A stretch of DNA of 64,000 nt from Acanthosepion pharaonis. Taxonomy: Eukaryota > Mollusca > Cephalopoda > Sepiida > Sepiidae. A program made the position numbers and the translations under genes. Numbering within the stretch: position 1 is the stretch's first letter; every line of letters starts with the position of its first letter. Shown here one piece after another: positions 11,401 to 21,439 of this stretch. The stretch is taken from assembly GCA_903632075.3 (NCBI GenBank), contig CAHIKZ030005207.1, forward strand, positions 730,001 through 794,000, given 5' to 3'. The notes beneath the pieces were generated by a model. It had not been told where the DNA came from. It ran no database searches and saw only the letters and a program-made list of their open reading frames with translations.

Positions 11401-11624
11401 CAGGCATTAAAACTGTTTCAGAGTTCAGGATTCCTGGCGATAGAAGTCAAAGTAGACCTAGGAAGGACTGTATTGGGAGGGATGAGAAGGAATGTGATGT
11501 GGCCTTCCCCACATTAGCCCACTTGTCAGCGATGCTTGGAAAGAAGGAGTGAGAACTAGTTTACTGCTGCTGACCCCAGTCACTAGGAAACCAGCAGAAG
11601 TATAATCAAAGCTTTGGATCTTGA

Positions 11625-11895
11625 CTTGATTTAATAACCTTCTATCTTTAGTGGTTCTTGGACCTTGCATTAGAGGAACAGTAATTAATTTATGTTACTT
11701 TGTTTTGCTTATATGGGCAGTGTGTTAGGTCTGATAGATGTTGTGAATGAGTTCAGTTCGTGCTGACTGCTCAAAAAATCTGCCCTTGTGTCATGGTTGC
11801 CTTCATCTATGAAGTACTGCATTTCAGCTTCTAGTATTCTGAATTTCTTTTAAATTAATCAGAATTTTTTTCTCATTTATGAAACAGTTTCTCCA
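11625..11895. repeat. Dispersed ~270 bp repeat, copy 1
   Basis: This segment (TTTAATAACC, TCTTGGA..TTGCATT, ATATGGGCAGTGTGTTAG, CCTTGTGTCATG, CTTCATCTATGAAGTA) recurs at 15625-15890 in the same orientation at about 80% identity. No coding match. Copy 2 directly follows a 5S-headed SINE; copy 1 does not. Confidence 0.7.
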
Positions 11896-11929
11896 GTAAC
11901 AGAATGCATCCATGGCTCATCATCCCCAA

Positions 11930-12300
11930 TCATGGGCTTCAGAAAGTCCCTATTACCATTCCAAATGCTGATTTTCTTCTGAACTTCTTGTCTGTGGAAC
12001 TCTCTTCCAGCTTCTTGCTTTCTTGTCAACTACAATCTTCAAAAATTTAAACACAACATAAATCATCATCTTTTGTCTCCTAGAATCATGTTCTTTTATT
12101 GTCCTCTCTGTTTTTTTTTAATTCCTGGTAAAAGCCCTTTTGTATTATTGCTTTTGATGAAAGACTTTTTAGAAACAAAGGAAAATAAATGCTAATGCAT
12201 TGGAACTTGTATTCTTCAGTTGATTGCTTTTTGGACCCAATAAGATGATACTTTCTAATATCTGAACTACTTGTAGACAATTTCATGGGCTACCAACTTT
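11930..12300 (+). pseudogene. LINE family B 3' end with tail
   Basis: The plus strand reads SCLWNSLPASCFLVNYNL and QKFKHNINHHLLS, then a pyrimidine-rich 3' region (CTTTTATTGTCCTCTCTG) shared with 37.6, 54.1 and 58.2 kb. Frames are closed by stops. Confidence 0.6.
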
Positions 12301-12499
12301 ATAAGATCAAGCGCCACTGCCATATCACAAAACTTGCACTATCTATCATCATGAATAAAATCTTCAGTTTACATACCATTATTTTCTGTTGCTGATGAAT
12401 GAAGATGCCATGTGCTGGTGTCATTCTGCAGATTCATATGCCCATCTGTGGAAGTGGCTACTCTTTATAGGTTTTGGCAAGGATAATACCTTTTCAAAC

Positions 12500-12747
12500 T
12501 GTTGTATCCATAAAGAGGTTACAAAAAAAGGTGGTATTCAAGTGAAAGGAACAGCAACACAGGCGTAGATGAAAGAAAGAGAGGTTTATTGTAAAAGAGA
12601 ATACACTACTGAAAGACAGGGAATTGTTTAGCAGGTTAATAATTCCTGAAGAAAGTCTGCCAGGTATTTACTGTGCTCACTATATATATCTACCGATATA
12701 GTCAGTCCACATAGATGATAGGGAGTGTGGGACATTCCATTACAACA
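12500..12747 (-). mobile_element. Candidate solo LTR (248 bp)
   Basis: The ends are TGTTGTA and TACAACA, a perfect 7 bp inverted pair with TG..CA termini. On the minus strand a TATATATA box lies ~55 nt in and AATAAA ~155 nt in, the order expected of an LTR. The flanking 5 bp (CAAAC and CCTGG) do not match, so there is no target-site duplication. A second TG..CA segment of similar size is at 19967-20225. LTR class not assigned. Confidence 0.45.
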
Positions 12748-13121
12748 CCTGGACTAATTTTCCCATGAGATTTTGCTCAATACCTTTTCTTTTTGGGGTC
12801 AGGACATAACTGTTTGACTTTTTTCCCCTCTTCTTAGTACTTTTCTGTCTCACCAGTACAAAACAAACCTTGTGGACTAGTGTTACAGAATCACAAAGAA
12901 CTGTAGCAAATAGCAGAAACCACATCACTTGAGGACTATCAACAGCAGCAACAACTAAAATGAATAGCACATGTAACTTGAAGAGAAAATAATATAACAA
13001 AGAGGGTGACGTTTCACACTACTTCAAACAAAAGGTTAGAAAGGAAGCCCCATCATTATTGGAAATGCAATAACAGTGGACTTGAAAAACCTATTTTCCT
13101 GAAAAATTGTTTTACTAGAAA

Positions 13122-13500
13122 GGCTTATTGTCATATGTTGAAACACTGGTTCTTGCATGATCACTGAATTTAAGCAACATAAAGCCTGGTCTGTACTTAG
13201 ATGAGTGACCACTTAGGAATACCAGGTGCTGTAAGCTTGGCTGTGCAGGTGGTGTAATTGATAATGGCTCAGAATTAAAAATCAGAGAGCTGTGTTCCAG
13301 TTTCAGACAGGTTCCTTATATTCACTTAGATGTAATTACTTTTGAAAAATGTATGAATCCACCTCATCTCCCTCCAGCTATAGGTTAATTAGTAGGACTT
13401 GTATCATTAAATCATCATTATCTCTAAAAAAGAAATTGTTACACCCCTAAAATATTTTCTGGCTTTACAAAGGTTGATAAGCTATAAAAAGCAACCAATA
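13122..13500 (+). mobile_element. SINE with 5S rRNA-like head and tRNA-like second part
   Basis: Positions 13122-13239 align along essentially the whole length of metazoan 5S rRNA: GAAACAC.GGTTCT, GATCAC.GAA.TTAAGCA, GTACTT.GATG.GTGACC and GGAATACC.GGTGCTGTA. The region that includes the internal RNA polymerase III promoter is still recognisable. From ~13245 a tRNA-like part follows (GTGGTGTAATTGATA as A-box-like, GTTCCAGTTTC as B-box-like), then a body with GTATGAATCCACC and AGCTATAGGTTAA shared with other SINEs here. The 3' end is near AAAGGTTGATAA..TATAAAAAGC. Confidence 0.8.
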
Positions 13501-13955
13501 AATTTAATAGAAAGATTTTATAAAATTCAATTGAAAGTAGCAGTAGCTGCTTAGTCAATGAATGCTTAATGTTTCCATATAAAGAAACATCTAATCTTAG
13601 CATTACCATATACAGCAAGGAGTTCACAGTGAATCTCCCTGGATTTTTAAGCTTGGTATGAAAACATCTCATTAAACCTCTTGCCTCTATGTTTGTCTCC
13701 CATTTTATAGTGACAGACATCCTTGTTGTGATGACATATAGACATACACTCAATATTAATGTTGTTTTAACTGACACATAATCTGTTGCTTTGTTTTTAG
13801 CATTATAACAGTGTTTTGGTTCAACTATATGTACCTTACTTTTCAGAAATTCCTTACATATTAAAATGATTTATTTTTGGAAGGCTGAAAAAATTATGCC
13901 ATAAGATAGGTTGTTCTTTCAGATTCTTTAGGAATAAGTTGAAGTAATGGGTTTT
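13501..13955. other. No recognised feature
   Basis: AT-rich DNA. The 112-codon minus-strand open frame at 13439-13777 overlaps the SINE tail and has no recognised motif; I treat it as chance. Confidence 0.5.
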
Positions 13956-13959
13956 AACA

Positions 13960-14505
13960 GCAGATGGAAAGTGTGACAGTGAAATTCGAAGGCACATTGA
14001 GATAGTGAAAAATGCCTTCCAAAAAAGCTAAGCCAAAGTATCAAGAAATAGAAAAAATTCATTAGAAACAAAGAAAATAGCACTGAACTTTTATGTATTA
14101 TCAGTCCTTCTATGTGGGATTGAATGCTGGACAATCTTTTCAAAGATGAAGAACAAACTTAACTTCTACAGAAGGATGCTGAGAATACCATGAAATGAAG
14201 AAAGATTTAGAAAAAATGGAAACAAAAAAAGATACCTAAACTTAACATTATGAAGAGAGTTGAAATTTCTGGGACACATAATGAGAAAAGACAGCTCGAA
14301 AAATTTGATACTCACAGGATAGATTTAAATCAAGAGGGATAGAGGAAAACAATGCATAATCTAGCTAGAGATCTTGAGTAAATAGATGGCAGAGCAAGAT
14401 TTAGGGGAGATATCAAAAGGCAAAATTTATTAAGCGCTATAAAGGACAGGAAATTCTGGAGAGTCATAACTGCCAAGGGACATGACGCAGAAGAAGATGG
14501 ATGAA
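13960..14505 (+). pseudogene. LINE family A, 3' half of ORF2
   Basis: The plus strand carries, across several frames, an FQKLS-like, LETKK-like and LLCGIECWTI-like series, then FYRRMLRIP, a GHIMRKDSS-like segment, and WRVITAKGHD near the end. This order corresponds to the region after the RT fingers and thumb in family A. Multiple stops and frameshifts are present. Confidence 0.7.
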
Positions 14506-14734
14506 ATAACCAGTCTTCATGCTAACTGGAACTAATATTCTACATAAGTTTGATTTTAGTTTAATTATGAGCTGTGTCAAAGAAGCTGTCTCAGGCTTCT
14601 TTATGAGTCTTTCATTACTGACAGTAAACTATTCTCTTAATTCCTTCTTAATTTAATTTTTCCCAACAAATAGATCATAGCATCAGAAATTATCAATTAT
14701 ATGTTTCAGTGTCTTGATTTTGAGTCAGTAAAAT

Positions 14735-15205
14735 TTGTTCAGCTTGACTACAGTTCAACTTACGGATAAGACTTATGAGATAAAGAAAAATGAAGTATCG
14801 CTACCATATCTAAGATGGAGCTACCCAATCATCTTTTTCCAGAGTTCAAAAATGGATACCTCCTACAACTCCACTCTCACAGATAAAACAACGCAAACCA
14901 TTCACTACTCTATTTCCATGGAAAATGTTTTGACAAGCTGCATTTTCAAGGTTCTGTCAGTTGAGATAGACCTCACATGCCATAAACACAGGGACCAATC
15001 ATCCTCATTCCCATTATATATTACATTCGTAAGAAGAAGATCCATTTGGACAGTTTCTTCACAAGAGCCACTACTTTATGGAACAGCCTCCCAAGAGAAT
15101 GCTTCAACAAACACTACAACGTTAACCTTTTTTTGTCTGGGTCAAACATTACCTGTCATATGTATCTTCATAATCTGCACTTCCTTACCCCTCCTATGTC
15201 CATTA
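14735..15205 (+). pseudogene. LINE family B, ORF2 C-terminus
   Basis: The clearest frame reads DSFFTRATTLWNSLPRECF, then NKHYNVNLFLSGSN, followed by HNLHFLTPPMSIT and a stop near 15210. It is the family B terminal motif in one of its best preserved copies here. The 163-codon open frame over the same bases is in a different frame and is a shadow. It is joined directly to the 5S-headed SINE at 15207. Confidence 0.7.
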
Positions 15206-15206
15206 C

Positions 15207-15600
15207 TTAGAGCCACATTATGTTGAAGCACTGGTTCACAAATGAACACCAAAGTTAAGCAATTTAGAGCTTGGTCAGTACATAGCTGGGTGACCACTTG
15301 AAAATGCTAGGTGCTCTAAGCTTAGATGTGTGGGTGGTGTGATGTATAATGGCTTAGAATTTGAGATTAGAGAGCCAAGTTCCAATTCCAGTTGGGTTTA
15401 TTATATTCACTTATGCTTATATACTCTTGAGAAAAGTAAAAATTCATCTATTCTTTCCAAGCTATGGGTTAACTAGTAAGATTTGTATCACTAAATGATC
15501 ATTATCTCAAAAAAAAAAAAGGAAATTCTTAGAACCTAAAAATATTTTCTGGCTTTAAATAACCTGCAAAAGGTTGATAAACCATAAAAAACGAATGAAT
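15207..15600 (+). mobile_element. Second SINE with 5S rRNA-like head
   Basis: 15207-15325 aligns with 5S rRNA (TTGAAGCACTGGTTC, AAGTTAAGCAA, GGTCAGTACATAGCTGGGTG, ACCACTTG, AGGTGCTCTAAGCTT). It is followed by the same tRNA-like segment (GTGGTGTGATGTATAATGG; TTCCAATTCCAG) and the same body and 3' end as at 13.1 kb. The two copies differ at many sites, so they are independent older insertions. Head-to-tail order 5S, tRNA-like, body is the same in both. Confidence 0.8.
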
Positions 15601-15624
15601 CAAATCAAATATACATACAATAGG

Positions 15625-15890
15625 CTCATTTAATAACCCTCTAGTTTTAGCAGCTCTTGGATTTTGCATTTGAAAATTTAAAAAAAATTGTGCTAAACAT
15701 ACTTTCTTTTGCTCATATGGGCAGTGTGTTAGTTCTGACAGACATTGTTAACAAGCTCAGTTTGTGCTGAGTGTTAAAAAAAAATGCCCTTGTGTCATGT
15801 TTGCCTTCATCTATGAAGTATTGCTGTTCAGTTTTCAGTAGTCTGAATTTCTTTTAATTTGATCAATTTTTTTTTCTCACTTATGATTCA
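15625..15890. repeat. Dispersed ~270 bp repeat, copy 2
   Basis: Direct-orientation partner of 11625-11895, starting with TTTAATAACCCTCTAG and containing ATATGGGCAGTGTGTTAG. No ORF. Confidence 0.7.
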
Positions 15891-16110
15891 GGCTGCAATC
15901 AATCCATGATATTTAAAAGATATGGTAATAGTAATAGTGAGATTAGCCATTTCCTTACAAGGAAACATTTGGTATTCATTGATCAAACAGTTAAGGTTAC
16001 TGTCAGTTTAAATCTATAAAATCTTTCTCTCTGAGTCCTGCATTCCTGAACCATTTTAACCCTTCTGCCTGAGATCCTGAGTCAAAATTCACAAATAATT
16101 GGTACATAAT

Positions 16111-16121
16111 GTTTCACAGTA
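16111..16121 (+). repeat. Target-site duplication, left copy
   Basis: GTTTCACAGTA occurs here and at 16535-16545, directly flanking the hammerhead/tRNA composite. A perfect 11 bp duplication indicates one insertion event of the retroposition type, not TA-target transposition. Confidence 0.75.
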
Positions 16122-16534
16122 GACTATTTACATTATTCAGACTATTGCCCTCATCTTAGTCACCATATTTATTACAACGTTTTGGCCGTTGTACGCACTG
16201 GCCTTCTTCAGGTGGTTGGAATGTTGAACTGAACCCTTTATTTTGCTCACTGGGGTAGACTGTTTCTAGTTCCATGTGCCATGCATAATGGATGTCAGTT
16301 ATCAGTTATCTCCTGTTAATTCACCTCTCCAAGTTCTCGACTGCCTTAACCAAAGAGTTGTGAGTTCAATACCTGGTTAAGAAATAAAGGTTTCAGTTCC
16401 ACATTCCAACCACCTGAAGAAGGCCAGAATGTACAACAGCTGAAATGTTGTAATAAATATGGCAACAAAGATGAGGGCAATAGTCCAAATAATGTAAATA
16501 GTGTACATAATACCTCATCTCAGAAATATAGACA
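16122..16534 (+). mobile_element. Complete hammerhead/tRNA-like composite retroposon (family i)
   Basis: This 413 bp unit has two inverted arms of ~110 bp (16125-16235 and 16388-16500) around a tRNA-like segment with a B box (GAGTTCAATACC near 16363). Each arm has a hammerhead core. The left arm (minus strand) has CUGAAGA at 16205-16211, a GGCC/GGCC stem II and AAAAC in place of GAAAC. The right arm (plus strand) has CUGAAGA at 16414-16420, GAAA at 16442-16445, then UGUUGUA. The right end is the conserved CCTCATCTCAGAAATATAG tail. The 11 bp target-site duplication defines both ends. No ORF: it must move using another element's enzyme. Confidence 0.75.
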
Positions 16535-16545
16535 GTTTCACAGTA
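16535..16545 (+). repeat. Target-site duplication, right copy
   Basis: Second copy of GTTTCACAGTA, directly after the composite's conserved 3' tail. Confidence 0.75.
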
Positions 16546-16874
16546 TACTTGTGTTTACCCACCATTCAACCGTTAGCTGTGCATTAAGTCATTTTTCTCT
16601 ACCATTGGTAAAGTGATGGTCAAGGCTTAAAGGGTTAAAACAGTTTTTCAGGACTCTCAAATCCATTATTTTCACTTTCTAGTATGAATGAAGGTTATCT
16701 TCCTAACTTTTTTTGTTTAAAATAATGTAGAAAGTCAATATGTTAATTAAATTGTTATTTTCCCCATGTAGTTACATGTGCTATCCATTCAAGATTTCAA
16801 GTCATGTGTTTTTTGTTATTTTGTCTGATAGTTGTATAATTAGTGGACTAGAAGTAGTTTCATGAGTTGCTATT

Positions 16875-17110
16875 TTAAATTTGGATTCACAAGTAGTGCA
16901 ATGGTTATAGGCACAGAAAATATAATCAGCAAGTTGAGTTTAAATTCTGACTTTGTCAATTGGATTCACTTTCACACTAATGCCTTTGGGAACTGCATGA
17001 ATCCATCTCTTCTCTCTTCATTTATGGGCTAAATAGGGGTAAATGAAGCTATCTAGCTTTTGATAGCAATCAGTTAAAGAGAAGGAAAACTCTGAAATCC
17101 AAACCATAGA
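16875..17110 (+). mobile_element. tRNA-headed SINE
   Basis: Head: A box TAGTGCAATGGTTATAGGC (16895-16913) and a B-box-like GAGTTTAAATTCTG (16938-16951). Body: GGATTCACTTTCACAC, CATGAATCCATCTC and TATGGGCTAAATAG, a form of the body that follows the 5S/tRNA heads at 13.3 and 15.4 kb. The 3' end is not sharply defined. Confidence 0.6.
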
Positions 17111-17781
17111 AAATGCAACAAGAAAAAACTCCACTATCTTTCCCAATGAATAATTAGAATTCACAGATAATAAAGAAAATGATTCTGTGGCGAGCTGTTA
17201 TCAGCTACATCTTGAAATTAAGTGCTATTTAAAAAAATATGAAAATCTAAATTTATGTATCCCATCAGTTAGGATATTCTTTTAATTAAGGAAACATCTG
17301 CTATATCCTGACCTAGAATCAAGGTGACAGGACAACAAAATTTTGAATACTTATATATTGTATGCATCAAGACATTTTTGGTTGTCATTGGCATCACACA
17401 GAAGCATTGGGTATAGAAAAAGTTATGTACAATTGTAGGAATCATTCTAGTGAAAGAATAACATGATTAGAAAGAGCAGTGAAACTATATCATTCCAAGT
17501 GCAGTAGCAGACAGAATTTACAAATGAGATTTACTTTTTACCAACACTTTCTGTCTGAGAATATTTCATTCAAAGATGCTCTTCAAGAAGATAATACTTT
17601 AGTGATCAAACCAGAATAGGTCACAGAATCATAATCATGAGTCCTGTAACTCATTAGGTCACAACATATGCTGCAGCCATAATAAAAGTGGTGTGTCTTG
17701 GGTAAGATAGCTTGATGGAGACTAACCCTCTCTAAAACAGGTACATCAGGTGAAAATTTGGTCTGTAAAACTGCTATGTTA
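17111..17781. other. No recognised feature
   Basis: AT-rich DNA without a recognised repeat. The 75-codon minus-strand frame at 17583-17810 has no motif and runs into the MITE. Confidence 0.5.
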
Positions 17782-18118
17782 TACAGGATAATTGAAAAGT
17801 ATCCCCCCATTTTAAAATACTTATAATTTATTTATTAAATATAATTTTTATAAGAAATGGATATGAAAGGAAAGTGTTTATTTAAAATTCAATATAGGCA
17901 CCAGATTTCGCCACTAGCTTCTTGAGCTGCCTAAGATTTGCATCAAATGATTTCATCAGAAACTCTTATGGTATGGAAGACATAACTTCTTGTATTCGCC
18001 CTTCAATTTCTTTTGGTGTCATAGTTTGATAGAGTAGACTTGCTCCTTTAACCAACCCCAAAGAAAAAAGTCACAGGACGTTAAGAAATATAGGGAGTTA
18101 CTTTTCAATCATCTTGTA
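17782..18118 (-). mobile_element. 337 bp MITE carrying a transposase 3' end
   Basis: The terminal inverted repeats TACAGGATAATTGAAAAGTA and (inverse of right end) TACAAGATGATTGAAAAGTA begin at TA, as in the Tc1/mariner superfamily. The minus strand reads DFFLWGWLKEQVYS-like residues out of frame, then TPKEIEGRIQEVMSSIP, stop, EFLMKSFDANLRQLKKLVAK and SGAYIEF before a stop. This matches the C-terminus of the arthropod/mollusc mariner group whose N-terminus is DUF4817. It is therefore a deletion derivative that kept only the last ~65 codons. Confidence 0.75.
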
Positions 18119-18339
18119 TTCTTCAAGAACATAATCAAAAACTTATTTATACTTGCATATACCAATAATAAATTTAGAAGATCAGAATTGAGAAACATGA
18201 CTAGTAAATGAATGCAAAGGAATTAGTCACTTAGATTTCAGAAATTTGGAATTATTTTATGAATATGAACGATTTATGAATCAATCAAGATAATCATTTT
18301 TTAGAAATGTCAATATTTTTGTGTGATGAGAAATTATCA

Positions 18340-18645
18340 TTTACACTATTTATATTTGTTATTTTTATTACAATGTTACAGTTGTTGTGCCCTCAGGCCT
18401 TTCTCAGGTGTATATCAATTACCTACAGGAAATTCTGAAATCTTGATTTAAATGATGGTGATAGATTGTTCTTGTTCCACTACTTAAAGGTTCAGTTCAG
18501 AATCCCCAGTAGGCTACTCAAATCAATATACACCTGAGGAAGGGTGGAGAGTAAAATGGCCAAAATTTTGTGATTAAAAAAAATGAGGACAATAGTCCAA
18601 ACATAAATAGTGTAAATAATGTCTATATTTATTGAGAAGAGATAA
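18340..18645 (+). mobile_element. Hammerhead-arm inverted-repeat element (family i, decayed)
   Basis: The left arm (TTTACACTATTTATATTTGTT, CAATGTTACAG, CTCAGGTG) and right arm (ACACCTGAGGAAGG at 18529-18542, GGACAATAGTCC, AAATAGTGTAAATAATG) are inverted copies. Cores are degenerate: CUGAGAA on the left and CUGAGGA (allowed N7) on the right, with GAAA changed to AAAA. A ~100 bp spacer lacks a good tRNA-like module. Confidence 0.55.
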
Positions 18646-18867
18646 ATTGAAAAACTTAGAATATGGATTTATGTTAGTAATTTTAAAACTAAAAATTTTG
18701 TTTCTAAATATTGTATACTCAAACCTTTTCTGTAACAGTAAACAATTTTAAATTGGCTGATATAATAACAACTGATTTTTGGCAAGTACTTCTTTCATTT
18801 ATTTATGGTTGTTTTTTTTGTACAACTCCCAGATCATATATCATAATCCTTAGTAACCAACATAGAT

Positions 18868-18955
18868 GAGAAATTATTAACTTCTACTAAGACTCAAACT
18901 TAAATCCCCTATTCTCAGAAACCTGCTTTTCCAAGACTTTACCAATAGGCTACAG
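18868..18955 (-). repeat. tRNA-like SINE head
   Basis: The minus strand has A box GTAGCCTATTGGTAAAG and B box AAGTTTGAGTCTTAG, 55 nt apart, but no acceptor stem pairing. It is a decayed tRNA-derived retroposon head similar to 1076-1152. Confidence 0.5.
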
Positions 18956-19423
18956 ATGACAGCATTTTATTCATTCAAATCTAGCCTCATAAATTTATTC
19001 CTTATTTTACCTGAATATCAGACACACTTTTTGTTCATGTACTTAAGTACTATTAATTTTAATATTCAAATTTTTGAGATGAAATATTGTCTGTTATTAT
19101 TAATTTTTACCTATATTTCTTTGGTCGATATAAAATCTTTATAATCTTTTGCTGGTTGAACCATATTGGTTAAGAAACTACTTCTGACATTCTAAATTAA
19201 CTATGCAGAACTTTCTGGTCAAATGTAGGTGTTTGTTTTCAACTGATTCTAATAATACCACTTGACTATAGAGGGGTATATGTTAAAGAATCAAGCATGG
19301 TGGCTTTCATGTAGTGATAAGTGATTTTGTAATTATTCATTGATCAATGTTAGAATTTTATTGCATATAGTTTCTATAAAAATAGCCAAAGCAAAATGTT
19401 CATGAATAAACATGCCTTTGTTT

Positions 19424-19910
19424 GTCTATATTTCTGAGATGAAGCATTGTAACTATTTACACTATTTGAACAGTTGTCCTCATCTTTACAAAGTTTCATC
19501 CGTTGTACATTCTAACCTTCTTCCGATGATATCTGTTGGAATTTCAAACTGAACCCTTTATTTAGGCAATGTGGGTAGATTGTTCTAATTCCATGTACCA
19601 TGCCTTTGTATATCTCAAAAGCATATGACCCAGTGGATAAAAGCATTGGTTGTTTGATCCAAAAAGTGAATTGACTCAAAGAGTTGTGTGTCCATTCCCT
19701 GACATCACTAGAGAGAACAAAACCTGGAGAATTAGTAAGACAATTTAACTAAAACTGACATATCCAAAAGAGTATGTGGAATTAGAACAATCTACCTCTA
19801 TGGTTTGGTTCAAAATTCCAATAAATATCACCTGAAGAAGGTACAATGGTCAAAATGTCATTAATGTGACAGCAAAGATAATAGTCTAAATATTCCTCTG
19901 TTATATAGCC
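19424..19910 (+). mobile_element. Hammerhead/tRNA-like composite (family i)
   Basis: The left arm begins with the inverse of the family tail (TGTCTATATTTCTGAGATGA), continues through CAGTTGTCCTCATC, and ends past a degenerate core. The centre has a tRNA-like module (A box TGACCCAGTGGATAAAAGC at ~19627; B-like GTGTGTCCATTCC). The right arm has CACCTGAAGAAGG (~19829), then GGTCAAAATGTC. Nested inside are two further inverted segments around AGAACAATCTACC. Both cores have lost GAAA. Confidence 0.6.
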
Positions 19911-19966
19911 TGAGCATAATTCTATCAGAATGTATACAGTGTATAGGGGTTAATTTGTTTAGATAG

Positions 19967-20225
19967 TGTTGTAACCTAGGAAAAGGTTAGTGAATAAGAA
20001 TAACCAAAACAAAGAGATGGAAATGGAACAATAATATTTATAATAGAAACAACATACACGATTCGCTAGTGGCGTGTAGTAAGTAATCAACTGTTAGTGG
20101 TGAGCTACAAGTGAATCAAGGTGAACCACAAGTGAATTCCACAGTGAATCCAAATGATTACCACATACAGCATATTCTACTGTATTTATATGAATTGGGA
20201 CATACCCATTAGGTATGGAATAACA
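19967..20225 (-). mobile_element. Candidate solo LTR (259 bp) with near-TSD
   Basis: Minus-strand ends are TGTTATTCC and GGTTACAACA. There is a TATAAATA box ~35 nt in, and AATATTATTG/ATAAATATT sequences lie in the 3' half. Flanking 5-mers are GATAG and GACAG, 4 of 5 identical, fitting a decayed 5 bp target-site duplication. The middle has short repeated GTGAATC/GTGAACC motifs. Together with 12500-12747 it suggests related LTR families, but no internal retroviral-type sequence is in the window. Confidence 0.5.
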
Positions 20226-20795
20226 GACAGGGCAGAATTTGAACTCAAATTTGAGATACCTTAAAAATGTTAAACTTTAGAAATAAATTCTATCTTGAAT
20301 GAGTTAATGTGTTGAATTTAGATTACATATTCATTTATGCCTATTTGCAAAAAAAAAAATAAAACCCTGTCAAATGATAAAAGATCCCTGGAAGAAAAAT
20401 CTGAGAACTTGGTCAGATTTTTAAAGTGGTTAATCTTCTTAAAGAAATTCAAGCCTGAACAAAAGATTTCTCCAAAAGATTATCAGAAGTTGAGCAAAAT
20501 TACATTTAAGACAAATTTAGAAAGCTTCTATTGAAAATAAACCAAATGAAAAAGAAATCTTTAGTCATCTGATCTTAAGTTTTTGCTATGTTTGCATTTT
20601 TTAAATCTCTGGATAACTCCAAGCATCACTCGTTGTGTTAATGTGATTGCAAAACACTCGTTGATCAGCCTATTGTCCACTTCACTTATGACTGTTACCC
20701 AGAAGCAAACTGAAAGAGAAAACAAATGAAGCATCATTTTAACAAAATGTGAAAGGTTAAAATGGGCCCCAGTTCAAGCAAAAGGGTTAATATTA
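20226..20795. other. No recognised feature
   Basis: The 65-codon plus-strand frame at 20337-20534 (lysine-rich) has no motif I recognise and no sign of exon context. Left uncalled. Confidence 0.45.
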
Positions 20796-21417
20796 CATTT
20801 TTTTTTTTTTTTTTTTTCCAGTAAAAAGGGTAAAAAAATTTCTGTACTAAAACAGTAACAATAATGATAACAACATCAAATGAAAAGTAAACAATCCCTC
20901 AAAAGGGAAATTATTACAAAATAATATTATAAACATAAAAAAATAAACACAGCACAAATAAAATAAATTTAACAAACAGAATGGATTAAGAAAGGGACAA
21001 AAAAGTTCTTTTTCAATAGCAGAAAAACAACAAAACCAAAAGAACAATAAAAAAAGAGCCACCAGCAGAAAGGTCACCATTATATTTGTTATCTTTATAA
21101 TCACTGTTGTTGTTGTTGTTGTAGTGCTTCTTAATTTTGTGAAAATGGACCAGCAAAATGTTTTTGCTTCCAAAAATTTGTGTCTTGCTAAAAAGATGGG
21201 AAAAAATATCTTTGTACCATTTTGATTCTAAAGAATGAGTATGACAACACCGGTGTTACTAATACTAAAAATAATAGTTTTGATAATATTTACTATGATG
21301 ATTTATAATTTTTTTCACCAGTTTTCCCTGAATACAAATTAAAATAAATACAAATTATTAAAAAAAATAATAATGAAATCAATATAATTATCATTAGAAG
21401 AAGAAGAAGAAGAAGAA
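20796..21417. repeat. Poly-T, GTT and GAA low-complexity region
   Basis: Poly-T at ~20798-20818, a (TTG)n run at ~21105-21121 and a GAAGAA run at ~21398-21417, in otherwise A/T-rich DNA. The 108-codon minus-strand frame here is low complexity. Confidence 0.8.
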
Positions 21418-21439
21418 ACTGACTTTATTTTGAAACATG

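Noticed and set aside
11458..11670. Overlapping frames on both strands near 11.3-11.7 kb as an exon
   Set aside because: They overlap a LINE tail and a dispersed repeat and show no splice or domain evidence.
13122..13239. Functional 5S rRNA gene
   Set aside because: Many substitutions from 5S, fused to a SINE body, with a second diverged copy at 15207.
14735..15226. 163-codon plus-strand open frame as a host gene
   Set aside because: The LINE family B motif is in a different frame over the same bases, so this frame is a shadow of a dead retrotransposon.
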